Origin: Aurantimonas sp965217685
Lineage (GTDB): Bacteria > Pseudomonadota > Alphaproteobacteria > Rhizobiales > Rhizobiaceae
NCBI GenBank assembly: GCA_965217685.1
Contig: CBDCIZ010000003.1
Location: 3,534,001 to 3,598,000, forward strand
Length of the DNA: 64,000 nucleotides
Reading direction: 5' to 3'
The notes beneath the pieces were generated by a model. The model saw only the letters and a list, made by a program, of their open reading frames with translations. It had not been told where the DNA came from and searched no databases. Below, piece by piece: positions 9,207-19,855 of this stretch. Within the stretch, counting starts at the first letter, position 1. Each line of letters opens with the position of its first letter. Both the position numbers and the translations under genes were made by a program.

Positions 9207-9938
9207 TCAAAACAGCAGCGTCCACACCAGCGGCAAAATGATCGCCGTCGCCAGCGCGTTGAGGCCCATGGCGAGGCCCGAGAACGCGCCCGAGACCTCG
9301 CTTTCCTGCAACGCCCGCGCGGTGCCGATGCCGTGCGACGCGGTTCCCATGGCGAAGCCGCGGGCCGCCTGATCCTTGATCCCCATCAGGTCGAGGAGGA
9401 TCGGTCCGAGCGCGGCGCCGAGAATTCCCGTGACGATGACGAACACCGCCGTCAGCGAGGGCAGCCCCCCGAGCTTTTCGGCGATGCCCATGGCGACCGG
9501 CGCCGTCACCGACTTCGGAGCCAGCGAGACGATGCTCGCCTTGTCGGCATGGAGCATGACACCCAATCCGATCGCCGTCGCCATGGCCGTCAGCGAACCG
9601 GAAAGCAGGCTCGCCGCGATCGCGACGGCCGAGCGCCGCACCTTGTCGAACTGCCGATAGAGCGGGATCGCCAGCGCCACGGTCGCCGGTCCGAGCAGGA
9701 AGTGAATGAACTGCGCGCCCTGGAAATAGGTTTGATAGCTCGTGCCGGTCAGCGCCAGGACCGTGACCACCATCGCCACCGTCAGAAGCACCGGGTTGAG
9801 GAGGGCGGTCGAGCCGGCCTTTCGATAGACCGCCAGCGCCAGCTGATAGGCGATCAGCGTCATCGTCAGCGAGAGCAGCGGGCTTGCTGAAAGATAGACC
9901 CAGATGTCGACGAGGGTCGCTCCGACGGTTTCACCCAT
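9207..9938 (-). CDS. lrgB: LrgB/CidB-family membrane protein
   Basis: This 243-residue, highly hydrophobic protein belongs to the LrgB family, membrane partners of holin-like LrgA/CidA proteins that have been linked to murein hydrolase export or, in some organisms, to metabolite transport. About seven hydrophobic segments are visible. The conserved central and C-terminal motifs LAPKSVTAPVAMGIAE and RGFAMGTASHGIGTARA identify the family. Its start overlaps the end of lrgA by 8 nt, so the two are probably translationally coupled. The pair sits on the opposite strand between yqeY and dnaG. Confidence 0.9.
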   Translation of the reverse strand: MGETVGATLVDIWVYLSASPLLSLTMTLIAYQLALAVYRKAGSTALLNPVLLTVAMVVTVLALTGTSYQTYFQGAQFIHFLLGPATVALAIPLYRQFDKVRRSAVAIAASLLSGSLTAMATAIGLGVMLHADKASIVSLAPKSVTAPVAMGIAEKLGGLPSLTAVFVIVTGILGAALGPILLDLMGIKDQAARGFAMGTASHGIGTARALQESEVSGAFSGLAMGLNALATAIILPLVWTLLF

Positions 9939-10323
9939 CGGTCCGCTCCGTCGAAGATACGTCGGTCTTGTCGGTCATGGACGCGCGCCGTCCCGGCCCG
10001 AATCGGTTCATCAGCACGGCCGTGACGGCGATGGTCGCCAGTGTCGAAACGACGAGCGCCACACCGATCGGCAGCGCTTCGCCTTCGAGCCGTTGCATAT
10101 GCATCATGATGCCCGCGCCCGCCGGCACGAAGAGCAGCGACAGATTGCCGAGCAGCGTGTCGCCGACCCGGCCGAGATCGGTCGGCACGCGGCCGCGCAC
10201 CATCAGGATTGCAAAGAGCAACGCCATGCCGATGACGGGCCCCGGAAGCGGCAGGCCGCTCGCGACGGTGATCGCCTCGCCGGCGAGCTGGCAGGCGAAG
10301 ATGGAGGTAATGGCCTGTAGCAT
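9931..10323 (-). CDS. lrgA: CidA/LrgA-family holin-like protein
   Basis: The 130-residue product has about four transmembrane segments and the CidA/LrgA family signatures LPLPGPVIGMALLF and LLFVPAGAGIMMH. These small holin-like membrane proteins work with LrgB. The C-terminal ~25 residues are polar and charged (RRASMTDKTDVSSTER) and probably cytoplasmic. The ATG at 10323 is the only sensible start. lrgB follows with an 8-nt overlap. I see no LytTR-type regulator nearby, so control of the pair is unknown. Confidence 0.88.
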   Translation of the reverse strand: MLQAITSIFACQLAGEAITVASGLPLPGPVIGMALLFAILMVRGRVPTDLGRVGDTLLGNLSLLFVPAGAGIMMHMQRLEGEALPIGVALVVSTLATIAVTAVLMNRFGPGRRASMTDKTDVSSTERTDG

Positions 10324-10476
10324 GGGCGGTCTCCGAATGGGTCCGCCGAGCTATCAACAGCTTTCGCCGCTTCGCAAGGCCGCAAACGGCCGCGAGCGGA
10401 CTCCGGTTTCGGCGGATCGCTCCAGAGACGTCGATCTTACCTGACAAGCGCAGATGAAACGGAGTATCAGTCGCCC

Positions 10477-12519
10477 ATGCGCTTTTCCCCGTCTTTTCTC
10501 GACGACATCCGCGACCGGATCCCGATCTCCGAGGTGATCGGGCGGCGCGTCGTGTGGGATCGCAAGAAGTCCAATCCGGGCCGCGGCGACCATTGGGCTT
10601 GCTGCCCGTTCCACGGCGAAAAGTCGCCGTCTTTCCACTGCGAGGATCAGAAGGGCCGCTACCACTGCTTCGGATGCGGCGTGTCCGGTGACCATTTCCG
10701 TTTTCTGACCGAACTGGAGGGGCTGAGTTTTCCCGAAGCCGTGGAGCGGCTGGCCGGGGAGGTGGGGCTCGCCATCCCGGACCGAGATCCGGAGATGGAA
10801 AAGCGTCAGGAGGCCCGCGCTACCATCCTCGACGCCATGCGCCACGCGTCCGGGTTTTTCCAGGCGGTGCTCCACGATGCCGACGGCGCCAAGGCGCGCG
10901 CCTATCTGCGCGATCGGGGTCTGACCCCACAGACTCAAAAGCTCTTCGGTCTCGGCTACGCGCCGAATTCGCGCAACCGGCTGAAGGAACATCTCGCGGG
11001 GAAGGGCGTCGGCAAGGCGGAGATCGAGGCGGCGGGGCTTGTCGTCCATGGCCAGGAGATCGCCGTCTCCTACGACCGGTTTCGCGACCGCATCATGTTC
11101 CCGATCGTTGATCTCCACGACAAGCCGATTGCCTTTGGCGGGCGGGCGATGTCCGCCGATACACCGGCGAAATACCTCAATTCTCCCGAGACCGAGATCT
11201 TCCACAAGGGCCAGGTGCTGTTCAATCTCGCCAGGGCGCGCCGCGCAGTGAAGGCAGCGGGAACGCTGGTCGTCGTCGAGGGCTATATGGACGCGATCAT
11301 GCTCGCCCAGGCCGGCTTCGAAAACGCCGTTGCGCCGCTGGGCACGGCGCTGACCGATCGTCAGCTCGAACTGATCTGGCGCACGACAGGCGAGCCGATC
11401 CTGTGCTTCGACGGCGATTCGGCCGGCCTGAAGGCGGCCTATCGCGCCGCCGAATTGGCGCTGCCGCAGCTCAAGCCCGGCCGCTCCCTGCGCTTTGCGT
11501 TGCTGCCCGACGGCAAGGACCCGGACGATCTGGTTCGCAGCGGCGGGCCGGAAGCGGTGAAGGACGCCTTCGAGGGCGCACGGCCGCTCGCCGATCTTTT
11601 GTGGATGCGCGAGACCGCCGGCGGCAGCTTCGACACGCCCGAGCGCCGCGCCGATCTGGAACAGCGGTTGAAGGGCCTGATGCGGCAGATCGGCGACGAG
11701 AGCGTGCGTCGGCATTATCTCGCCGACGCCGATGCCCGCCTCGGCGCCTATTTCGGCGGCGCATCGGGCGGGCAGGCGCGCCGCGGCAACGGCTACGATC
11801 GTGGCTATGGCGGCCAGGGAAACGGCGAGTACGGAGGCAGTTATGGCGGCGGCTATGGCGGCCGAAACGGCAACGGGCCGCGTGGCGGTCGTGCTCCTGG
11901 TGGCCAAGGCGGACGACAAGGCGGCGGGCGGGGCGACCATGGCGGCACCGCACGGCGTTCAGCGATCTCGGACCGGCTTGCGCGGTCCAGCCTGACCCGG
12001 CCGCAGCGCATGCCGGAGCCATCCTTGCGCGAAATCGCCATCGTCCTCGGCTTCGTCAACCACCCGATCCTGATCCGCGACGAGTTCGACTATTTCGCCG
12101 ATCTGGAACTGCCCGCCGGCGACCTCGATCGCCTGCGCTCCTCGGTCCTCGATGCCTACGCCGAGACGCCGCCGAACGACCGGGAGGCCTTGCTGGAGGA
12201 ACTCGACCGGCGCGGCACGCGAGCAGTTTTCGATGCATTCGAGGCCAAGGCTCGGCATGTGCGGCTCTGGCCGGTCCTGCCGGAGGCCGCGGCCGAGGAC
12301 GCCCGCGAGGCCGTGCGCCAGGCGCTGTATCTCCAGCACCGGGCGAGCGCGTTGGCGGTCGAGCTCAAACGCGCCGAGGAGTCGCTCGGGCGCGATCCAA
12401 GCGAGGCGGCCTTGGCTCATCTCATCGAAGTGAAACGCGAACTCGAACGGGTCGACGGAACGGAAGCCCTGATCGAGGGGTTCGGCATCTTGTCGGGGCG
12501 TGCCGCCAAGTCGATCTGA
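10477..12519 (+). CDS. dnaG: DNA primase DnaG with Gly/Arg/Tyr-rich linker
   Basis: DnaG synthesises RNA primers for replication. The 680-residue product has the N-terminal CHC2 zinc finger (CCPFHGEKSPSFHC then CFGCG, residues ~45-70), the catalytic TOPRIM core with VVVEGYMDAIML and the acidic LCFDGDSAGLKAA motif (~265-320), and a C-terminal helicase-interacting region. Between them, at residues ~426-494, lies a low-complexity stretch very rich in Gly, Arg, Asn and Tyr, with repeated YGG and RGG-like steps. It makes this protein longer than most primases. The ATG at 10477 has GGAG 12 nt upstream. rpoD follows 428 nt downstream, the familiar macromolecular synthesis arrangement without rpsU. 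Confidence 0.97.
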   Translation: MRFSPSFLDDIRDRIPISEVIGRRVVWDRKKSNPGRGDHWACCPFHGEKSPSFHCEDQKGRYHCFGCGVSGDHFRFLTELEGLSFPEAVERLAGEVGLAIPDRDPEMEKRQEARATILDAMRHASGFFQAVLHDADGAKARAYLRDRGLTPQTQKLFGLGYAPNSRNRLKEHLAGKGVGKAEIEAAGLVVHGQEIAVSYDRFRDRIMFPIVDLHDKPIAFGGRAMSADTPAKYLNSPETEIFHKGQVLFNLARARRAVKAAGTLVVVEGYMDAIMLAQAGFENAVAPLGTALTDRQLELIWRTTGEPILCFDGDSAGLKAAYRAAELALPQLKPGRSLRFALLPDGKDPDDLVRSGGPEAVKDAFEGARPLADLLWMRETAGGSFDTPERRADLEQRLKGLMRQIGDESVRRHYLADADARLGAYFGGASGGQARRGNGYDRGYGGQGNGEYGGSYGGGYGGRNGNGPRGGRAPGGQGGRQGGGRGDHGGTARRSAISDRLARSSLTRPQRMPEPSLREIAIVLGFVNHPILIRDEFDYFADLELPAGDLDRLRSSVLDAYAETPPNDREALLEELDRRGTRAVFDAFEAKARHVRLWPVLPEAAAEDAREAVRQALYLQHRASALAVELKRAEESLGRDPSEAALAHLIEVKRELERVDGTEALIEGFGILSGRAAKSI

Positions 12520-12947
12520 TGGCGGTTGTCGGCCGCGCCGACCTTCTTCGGATCTTCCGGAATTGCCGCACCGCGCGCGGTCGATTCGCAAATTGAAGCG
12601 AACAATTGTCGGCTTATGACGTACAGTTTGCAGTCGCAGGAATCTGCGGCCGAATCGGCACACAGCCGCCGAAGCTGTGCTCAAAATCCCCTTAGCCCAT
12701 TGTCTTCAAACGGTTGGCGCCTCATATGGGACGATGCGGTGCAACGGACCGCGCAATCAGAGAACCTTGAAGTTCACAATTCCTGACCTTTCTTCTGGCG
12801 GGTAGAGTGTTGGACATTGGTTGTGCGCCGCCCGCGAAGATATGGTTAAGCATACGTTTACGCCTCCTCCGCTAGGGTGGCAGGCGAAGGACCGCAGCGT
12901 CGGAGCTGCAACAGCGGACCGACAGCGCGAAGTGGAGAACGATATAC
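12520..12947 (+). other. dnaG-rpoD intergenic region
   Basis: These 428 nt are longer than needed for simple read-through and probably contain the rpoD promoter(s). An 86-codon open frame (12526-12786) has no recognisable family resemblance and no good ribosome binding site, so I do not call it. I cannot place a -35/-10 pair with confidence and see no terminator after dnaG. Confidence 0.45.
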
Positions 12948-14948
<2,001 letters not shown>

Positions 14949-15034
14949 GGGCAGGCAAGCTGGGCTCCTTTCTCCGACAGACAAGCTTGCCATGGCGTCG
15001 GACGGAAGGTTCGGCGCAGGAGATAAAGATTTCG

Positions 15035-15064
15035 AAAGGCCCGGTCGCCAAGCCGGGCCTTTTT
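15035..15064 (+). terminator. Intrinsic terminator of rpoD
   Basis: A perfect 10-bp stem, AAAGGCCCGG at 15035-15044 and CCGGGCCTTT at 15053-15062, encloses an 8-nt loop and runs into five T residues. It lies 86 nt downstream of the rpoD stop codon and insulates the following secreted-protein gene. Confidence 0.9.
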
Positions 15065-15255
15065 ACGTTCCGGTTCTTTTCGACAGGCGTTTCGCTGAAC
15101 TGCACATGAATGCCGGGTTCCAGGCGCGTTCACTCCAGCGGCTCTATCCTTCCTGCATACGTTCGCGACCACCGGAGTCGGACCACCGCAGGTTCGCCGT
15201 CCAGTGCCCCAGGACAGCCTGTCGCGGACAGATTTGCGAAGAAGGAGGACTGAAA

Positions 15256-15600
15256 ATGTTCAGGAAATTGGCTCATTCGATTGTAATGGTGGCCACCCTT
15301 GCCACGGGCGCCACTGCAATGAGCACAGCGCCGGCCACCGCCGATGGCGTCCGCTTCGGCGTGACCATCGGCAACGGCCATGTTGAGCCCGTGCGGCATC
15401 TGCGCCGTCATCGCCGTGCGGCTGTCGCCTGCACGCCGCGCCATGCCGTGCGCAAGGCCCGCCGTCTCGGCATCCACCGCGCGCATATCCGCCGCGTCAA
15501 CCGCCGGGTGATCGTGGTCGCCGGCCGCTCGCACCGTCACCACTCGGCGATCCGCTTTGCCCGTGCGCCGGGTTGCCCGGTGATCAGTTACCGCCGCTGA
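15256..15600 (+). CDS. Small secreted, basic, cysteine-containing protein of unknown function
   Basis: The 114-residue product begins with a clear Sec signal peptide: a basic MFRK start, a hydrophobic stretch ending near STAPATA, and probable cleavage before DGVRFG. The mature ~85 residues are strongly basic (many Arg and His) and contain only two cysteines, in ACTPRHAVRKARRLG and GCPVISY, which could form one disulfide. This Cys-x-n-RKARRLG plus Cys-P-V arrangement resembles a family of small secreted proteins common in Rhizobiales, whose function is not known. The ATG at 15256 is supported by GAAGGAGGA at 15241-15249. The gene stands alone. Confidence 0.8.
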   Translation: MFRKLAHSIVMVATLATGATAMSTAPATADGVRFGVTIGNGHVEPVRHLRRHRRAAVACTPRHAVRKARRLGIHRAHIRRVNRRVIVVAGRSHRHHSAIRFARAPGCPVISYRR

Positions 15601-15777
15601 TTGTCGGAAGATCACACCGAGGCGTTTGGCGATTACGACGAGCAAACTTTCGGTTGGTCAGCCTTCGCGGTGTTTGAGCGAAAGGAATGCGCGATGAGTT
15701 ATCATCCGCGCAGTCCTGTACGGGCGCGATCTTCGGCTGCGCCCGTTGCACGTCATCGGTTTGACCGGCCGCTGCCC

Positions 15778-16611
15778 TCAAGGGGCAATGTCGAACACCA
15801 TTCGTACGCTGACCGAATAGGCGTTTTCGCCGATCTCGACGGGAACGCTTGACGCGTCCTCGGCCGCCGTCATCTTCATCGACCGCACCATCGGCACGGG
15901 CGGCGGAGCCATGCCGCCTCCCTCGCTGATCTCGCGCACGCCTCCAAGCGTCACGCCCGCGGCATCGGCGTAAAGCGCCGCCGTCGTTTTGGCGTCGGCA
16001 ATGGCATCGCGGCGTGCGGCGTCCCGGGTCTTTTTCGGGTCAGCCAGCCCAAAGCCGATGTCGCCGCCCTGATTGACGCCCAGCGTCACCGCCTTGTCGA
16101 GAATTTCGCCGACTTTGGCAACGTCCCGGATCGTGACCGTCAGCGTGTTGCGAACCTCGTAACCGACGATCTTCGGTGGCTCCTGCGTGCCGTCGTTGCG
16201 GTTCTGGTCGTAGCGATATTGCGGCGAAATGGAAAAACCCGACGTTTGCAGATCGCGATCCTCGGCTCCAGCGTCGCGCATGCCGGCCGTCACCTTCGCC
16301 ATCGCTGCGTTCACTTCGTCGAGCGCTACCTGAGCGGTCTCGGCCGACCGCAGCACCGTGAAACTGGCTGTCGCCTGATCCGGCCTTGTGCGCGCTTCGC
16401 CCGTGCCTGTCACCTCGATGGTGCGAAGCTGCTCCGACGCAGCCGTGGCTGAAACGCTCGGCTCGGGCTGTTGTGCCCACGCTGCAACCGGGCAGCCGGC
16501 CGTAAGGACAAACATCAAGGTGAGGGCGCTGGCGAGCGGGACACTTCTGGGCCGGCCGTCGGTCGCGCTGCCATCGGACGCGCTTCGGTTGCAATAAGAG
16601 GGAAAAGCCAT
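15778..16611 (-). CDS. SIMPL-domain (DUF541) periplasmic protein
   Basis: This 277-residue protein belongs to the SIMPL/DUF541 family (E. coli YggE is a member), linked to stress tolerance with unclear biochemistry. A hydrophobic signal segment (LASALTLMFVLTAG) with cleavage near AAWAQ places it in the periplasm. The conserved opening of the domain, IEVTGTGEARTRPDQATASF, is followed by LQTSGFSISPQYRYD and a C-terminal VPVEIGENAYSVSVRMVFDI. The ATG at 16611 leaves a rather long n-region, so a later start is conceivable. No operon partner is obvious. Confidence 0.87.
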   Translation of the reverse strand: MAFPSYCNRSASDGSATDGRPRSVPLASALTLMFVLTAGCPVAAWAQQPEPSVSATAASEQLRTIEVTGTGEARTRPDQATASFTVLRSAETAQVALDEVNAAMAKVTAGMRDAGAEDRDLQTSGFSISPQYRYDQNRNDGTQEPPKIVGYEVRNTLTVTIRDVAKVGEILDKAVTLGVNQGGDIGFGLADPKKTRDAARRDAIADAKTTAALYADAAGVTLGGVREISEGGGMAPPPVPMVRSMKMTAAEDASSVPVEIGENAYSVSVRMVFDIAP

Positions 16612-16814
16612 AAGTCAAATCTCCATCGGTCGGGTCGTCAGGTGAATCGGACGCGTCAGGTCGAGGCGGTAGCCTCATCCTGCCCGCGAACCGTTTCGAG
16701 AGGGTTCTGATAAGGCCCGTAAGCGGCACGAGTGGGACAGGGCCGCGATGAAAATCCGTTGGAGCGCAGTTCCGACTTGAGGCCCGATCGCCATTGCGCT
16801 AGGCGAGGGAGGTC

Positions 16815-16891
16815 GGGCCCGTAGCTCAATTGGTTAGAGCCGGCGGCTCATAACCGCTTGGTTGGGGGTTCGAGTCCCTCCGGGCCTACCA
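16815..16891 (+). tRNA. tRNA with CAT anticodon (tRNA-Ile2 likely, tRNA-Met possible)
   Basis: The 77-nt sequence folds into a full cloverleaf: acceptor stem GGGCCCG/CGGGCCT (one G-T pair at the end), D-arm GCTC/GAGC, anticodon loop CTCATAA, T-arm with TTCGAGT, and an encoded CCA end. The anticodon CAT is shared by elongator Met and by Ile2, in which the first base is converted to lysidine by TilS. The anticodon-stem and variable region (CGCTTGGT) looks more like Ile2, so I favour isoleucine but cannot prove it. Confidence 0.95.
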
Positions 16892-17257
16892 GACGCTGTA
16901 AGATCAAGACCCTAGATTCGTTTTTTCATTGCTGAGACATTACAGTGCAAAACCCGACACATCTCGACCCACCCAGGTCTCCGATGGTTTCCCTCTAGCG
17001 TTGATGTCGCAATGATACCGCACACGAGGCTCAGGGTTCTCGTCACGATCACTGAAAAAATGCCACACGATAGCGTTTTGGATCGAAGTGATATGTGCGG
17101 TCGAAAGTCGTATGCGTGGGAACGATCTGATCCTTGCCGTGCGTCCTGATTGAACGAATTTCGCAACGCCTCCGCTCAGATGTGTGGAGTGGACCCAACC
17201 AGTTCCTACGATTTGCGCAAGGCCGCAGGTCTCATGAGTATGAATGCCGTATGAGAC
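16892..17257. other. Non-coding stretch between the tRNA and lexA
   Basis: These 366 nt are less GC-rich than the surroundings, for example just after the tRNA. I found no gene, no copy of the tRNA 3' end that would mark an attachment site, and no transposase fragment. A 7-bp inverted repeat (GTCTCAT at 17229-17235, ATGAGAC at 17251-17257) abuts the lexA stop codon but has no T-run. Confidence 0.4.
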
Positions 17258-18013
17258 TCAGTACCGCCGGATCAGGCCAACCAGCTTGCCCTGCACCTTG
17301 ACTCGGTCGGAGCCGAAAATGCGGGTTTCGTACGCCGGATTGGCGGCCTCGAGCGCGATGGTGTTGCCACGTTTGCGGAAGCGCTTGAGCGTGGCCTCCT
17401 CATCGTCGACCAGGGCGACCACGATCTCGCCGCCGAGCGCCGTATCCGAGCGCTTGATGACCACGGTGTCACCGTCGAGGATACCGGCCTCGATCATCGA
17501 ATCGCCTTTTACCTCCAGCGCGTAATGCTCGCCGCCACCCAGCATGTCTGGCGGGACGGCCAGCGAATGGGTGTTGTTTTGAATCGCGGAAATGGGAACG
17601 CCCGCCGCGATCCGCCCCATGACCGGGATCATGGTCGGCTCATAGCTTGAACCGGCGGGGTGCATCGCGGCCTTGCCCTTGGCGAGTGACGACGCCGGTA
17701 GCTGAGACGGTGTCTTGCCGGCCGAATCGAGGCTGCCTTCGATGACGCTCGGCGTGAAGCCGGTCTTGCGAGCCGCGGGAGCAGACGCGTTCTGCATCGA
17801 TTCGGGAAGCTTCAGGATTTCGAGTGCCCGGGCGCGGTTGGGCAGGCGGCGAATGAAACCGCGCTCTTCCAAAGCGGTAATCAGTCGGTGGATGCCGGAC
17901 TTCGACTTCAGCTCCAGCGCGTCCTTCATCTCGTCGAACGACGGTGGAACGCCCGATTCCTTCAAACGCTCGTGAACGAACAACAAGAGATCGTGCTGCT
18001 TTCGCGTCAGCAT
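17258..18013 (-). CDS. lexA: SOS response repressor LexA
   Basis: LexA represses DNA-damage genes and self-cleaves when RecA is activated. The 251-residue product has an N-terminal winged helix DNA-binding domain (PPSFDEMKDALELKSKSGIH) and a C-terminal S24 peptidase domain. The Ala137-Gly138 cleavage bond lies in GRIAAGVPIS, the nucleophile Ser172 in KGDSMIEAG and the general base Lys210 in EEATLKRF. The linker between domains (~70-125) is long, as in other alphaproteobacterial LexA proteins. A GTTC-N7-GTTC operator sits 41-55 nt upstream of the ATG, implying autoregulation. It follows moeA after an 80-nt gap. Confidence 0.97.
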   Translation of the reverse strand: MLTRKQHDLLLFVHERLKESGVPPSFDEMKDALELKSKSGIHRLITALEERGFIRRLPNRARALEILKLPESMQNASAPAARKTGFTPSVIEGSLDSAGKTPSQLPASSLAKGKAAMHPAGSSYEPTMIPVMGRIAAGVPISAIQNNTHSLAVPPDMLGGGEHYALEVKGDSMIEAGILDGDTVVIKRSDTALGGEIVVALVDDEEATLKRFRKRGNTIALEAANPAYETRIFGSDRVKVQGKLVGLIRRY

Positions 18014-18053
18014 CCCGGCGACTCCTTAAAACAAAACCTGAACATTGCTATCT

Positions 18054-18068
18054 GTTCCAGTTGTGTTC
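18054..18068 (-). promoter_or_regulatory. Alphaproteobacterial SOS box (LexA operator)
   Basis: The plus strand carries GTTC at 18054-18057 and GTTC at 18065-18068, separated by exactly seven bases. This direct repeat is the LexA operator established for alphaproteobacteria, distinct from the enterobacterial CTG-N10-CAG palindrome. It lies in the short moeA-lexA gap, just upstream of lexA. Confidence 0.85.
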
Positions 18069-18092
18069 TGCAAGGATTTTTCGTTCGCAGCC

Positions 18093-19304
18093 TCAGTCGA
18101 GAGCGACGAAGCGGCAGGAATCGTCCTTTCGAGCGGCTGGTGCGCGGGGATCGCGCACCAGCAAGGCGTCGGCTCTCGCGTAGATCGAAAGCAGCGAGGA
18201 ATCCTGCCGGCCGAGAGGCACGACTGTCATGATGCCGTCGGGACGTGGCTCGAATCGGGCGCGTGCGAAATCGGTTCGGACGCCGTTTTCGGGCATGTCG
18301 GTGCCGAGAATACCTTCGGTATAGAGCGGGCGGTTGGCGATGCCTGCAAGGCGCCTGACCAGCGGCGCGAGAAACAGTGTCGCCGCGACCATGGAGGACG
18401 CGGGGTTGCCCGGCAGGCCGACGATGCGCATCGCGCCGATGCGGCCCGCCATCAAAGGCTTTCCCGGTCGCATCGCGACCTTCCAGAAATCGAGATCGAC
18501 TCCGCGCGAGGCGAAGACCGCGCCGACGAGATCATGGTCGCCTACCGAGGCGCCGCCGATCGTCACGAAGATGTCCGCACCGGCAGCGCGCGCGCCGTCG
18601 AGGCGTTCGGCGATTTCGTCCTGCGAATCGCCAGCGATGCCGCAGTCGATCGCGACGCCTCCGGCGGCCTCGACCATGGCGGCCACGCCGAAGCTGTTGG
18701 AGGCGACGATCTGCGAGGGGCCGACTGCTTCGCCCGGCAGCACGAGTTCGTCGCCCGTCGCGAGAATGGCGACTTTTGGCCGGGACAGGACGATGAGCTG
18801 TGGATGACCGCCGCTGGCTGCGAGCGCGATGGCGCCAGGCGTCATCCGGAGGCCGGCCTCCAGCAGCGTTTCGCCTTCGCCGAAATCCACGCCGGCCGGC
18901 CGCACGTGTTGACCGACCGAGACGGCTTGGATCGCCCGGATCGTTCGGTTGTCCAGGACTTCGGCGTCTTCCTGGATGAGGATGGAATCGGCGCCATCGG
19001 GCACCGGCGCACCGGTGAAAATGCGCACGCATTCGCCCCGACCGACCGCACCGTCGAAAGCACGACCGGCGGCGGATTCACCGATGCGTCTCAACGACTT
19101 CGACAGATCACTCAAGTCGGCGGCACGAACTGCATAGCCGTCCATGGCCGAGGCGTCGAAGGAGGGTTGGGTCCGGGTCGCCAGAACCGGTTCGGCCAGG
19201 ATGCGTCCGTTCGCATTTTTCAGCGGTACGCGCTCGACACGGCCGAGCGGTACGGCGCTGCCGACCATGCGCTCATAAGCCTCATCGACCGGCATCAGGG
19301 TCAC
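18093..19304 (-). CDS. moeA: Molybdopterin molybdenumtransferase MoeA
   Basis: MoeA inserts molybdate into adenylylated molybdopterin in molybdenum cofactor synthesis. The 403 residues show the family opening with SFDASAMDGYAVRAADL (~48-64), the central MPT-binding domain with FVTIGGASVGDHDLV and MRPGKPLMAGR, and LPGNPASSMV towards the C-terminus. The start is a GTG at 19304 that overlaps the moaC stop in the tetranucleotide GTGA, so translation is probably coupled. It ends 80 nt upstream of lexA. MoaA, MoaD/E and MogA partners are not in this window. Confidence 0.95.
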   Translation of the reverse strand: MTLMPVDEAYERMVGSAVPLGRVERVPLKNANGRILAEPVLATRTQPSFDASAMDGYAVRAADLSDLSKSLRRIGESAAGRAFDGAVGRGECVRIFTGAPVPDGADSILIQEDAEVLDNRTIRAIQAVSVGQHVRPAGVDFGEGETLLEAGLRMTPGAIALAASGGHPQLIVLSRPKVAILATGDELVLPGEAVGPSQIVASNSFGVAAMVEAAGGVAIDCGIAGDSQDEIAERLDGARAAGADIFVTIGGASVGDHDLVGAVFASRGVDLDFWKVAMRPGKPLMAGRIGAMRIVGLPGNPASSMVAATLFLAPLVRRLAGIANRPLYTEGILGTDMPENGVRTDFARARFEPRPDGIMTVVPLGRQDSSLLSIYARADALLVRDPRAPAARKDDSCRFVALD

Positions 19305-19855
19305 GATGCAGTGCCTTTTGAGGTCGGTTGAAGTGCGGCTGACCCTGTGTGCTCGGCCTTCCAGTCGCCGGAGCGGCCGCCGGATTTCGACAGAACGCGG
19401 ATGCCCTCGATGCGCATGCCGCGGTCGACCGCCTTGGCCATGTCGTAGATGGTGAGGCAGGCGAGCGAGACGGCGGTCAGCGCCTCCATCTCGACGCCGG
19501 TCTTTCCGTCGACGCGGGCGAGCGCGGTCACGCGCAGGCCCGGCAGTGCCGGCACCGGCTCGATCTCGACGCCGACCTTGTTGAGAAGCAACGGGTGGCA
19601 GAGGGGAATCAGCTCGTGGGTACGCTTGGCGGCCATGATACCGGCAATTCGGGCGATGCCGATCACGTCGCCTTTCTTGGCTTCCCCGGACAAGATCAGG
19701 TCGAGGGTTGACTGCTCCATTGCGACGAAGCCCTCGGCCTCGGCCACGCGGACGCTGGCCTCCTTGTCGCCGACATCGACCATCGACGCCGCACCGGTTG
19801 CGTCGAGATGGGTAAGGCGCCCAGCGGCCTGTTCCTGTTCGATCCGATCCGTCAT
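19301..19855 (-). CDS. moaC: Cyclic pyranopterin monophosphate synthase MoaC
   Basis: MoaC acts with MoaA in the first step of molybdenum cofactor synthesis, converting the rearranged GTP derivative to cyclic pyranopterin monophosphate. The 184 residues include LTHLDATGAASMVDVGDK at the start, IMAAKRTHELIPLCHP in the middle and GVEMEALTAVSLACLTIYDM followed by the KSGGRSG signature near the end. The ATG at 19855 overlaps the trpC stop as ATGA, and the gene ends in GTGA with moeA. The open frame extends far upstream within trpC, but family length and motifs fix this start. Confidence 0.96.
   Translation of the reverse strand: MTDRIEQEQAAGRLTHLDATGAASMVDVGDKEASVRVAEAEGFVAMEQSTLDLILSGEAKKGDVIGIARIAGIMAAKRTHELIPLCHPLLLNKVGVEIEPVPALPGLRVTALARVDGKTGVEMEALTAVSLACLTIYDMAKAVDRGMRIEGIRVLSKSGGRSGDWKAEHTGSAALQPTSKGTAS

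Noticed and set aside
12526..12786. 86-codon plus-strand frame between dnaG and rpoD, considered as a small gene in the rpsU position
   Set aside because: The sequence does not resemble ribosomal protein S21 or any family I know, and no good ribosome site precedes it.
16912..17166. 84-codon minus-strand frame next to the tRNA, considered as a remnant of an integrated element
   Set aside because: No integrase or phage similarity, no ribosome site, and no second copy of the tRNA end that would mark an attachment site.
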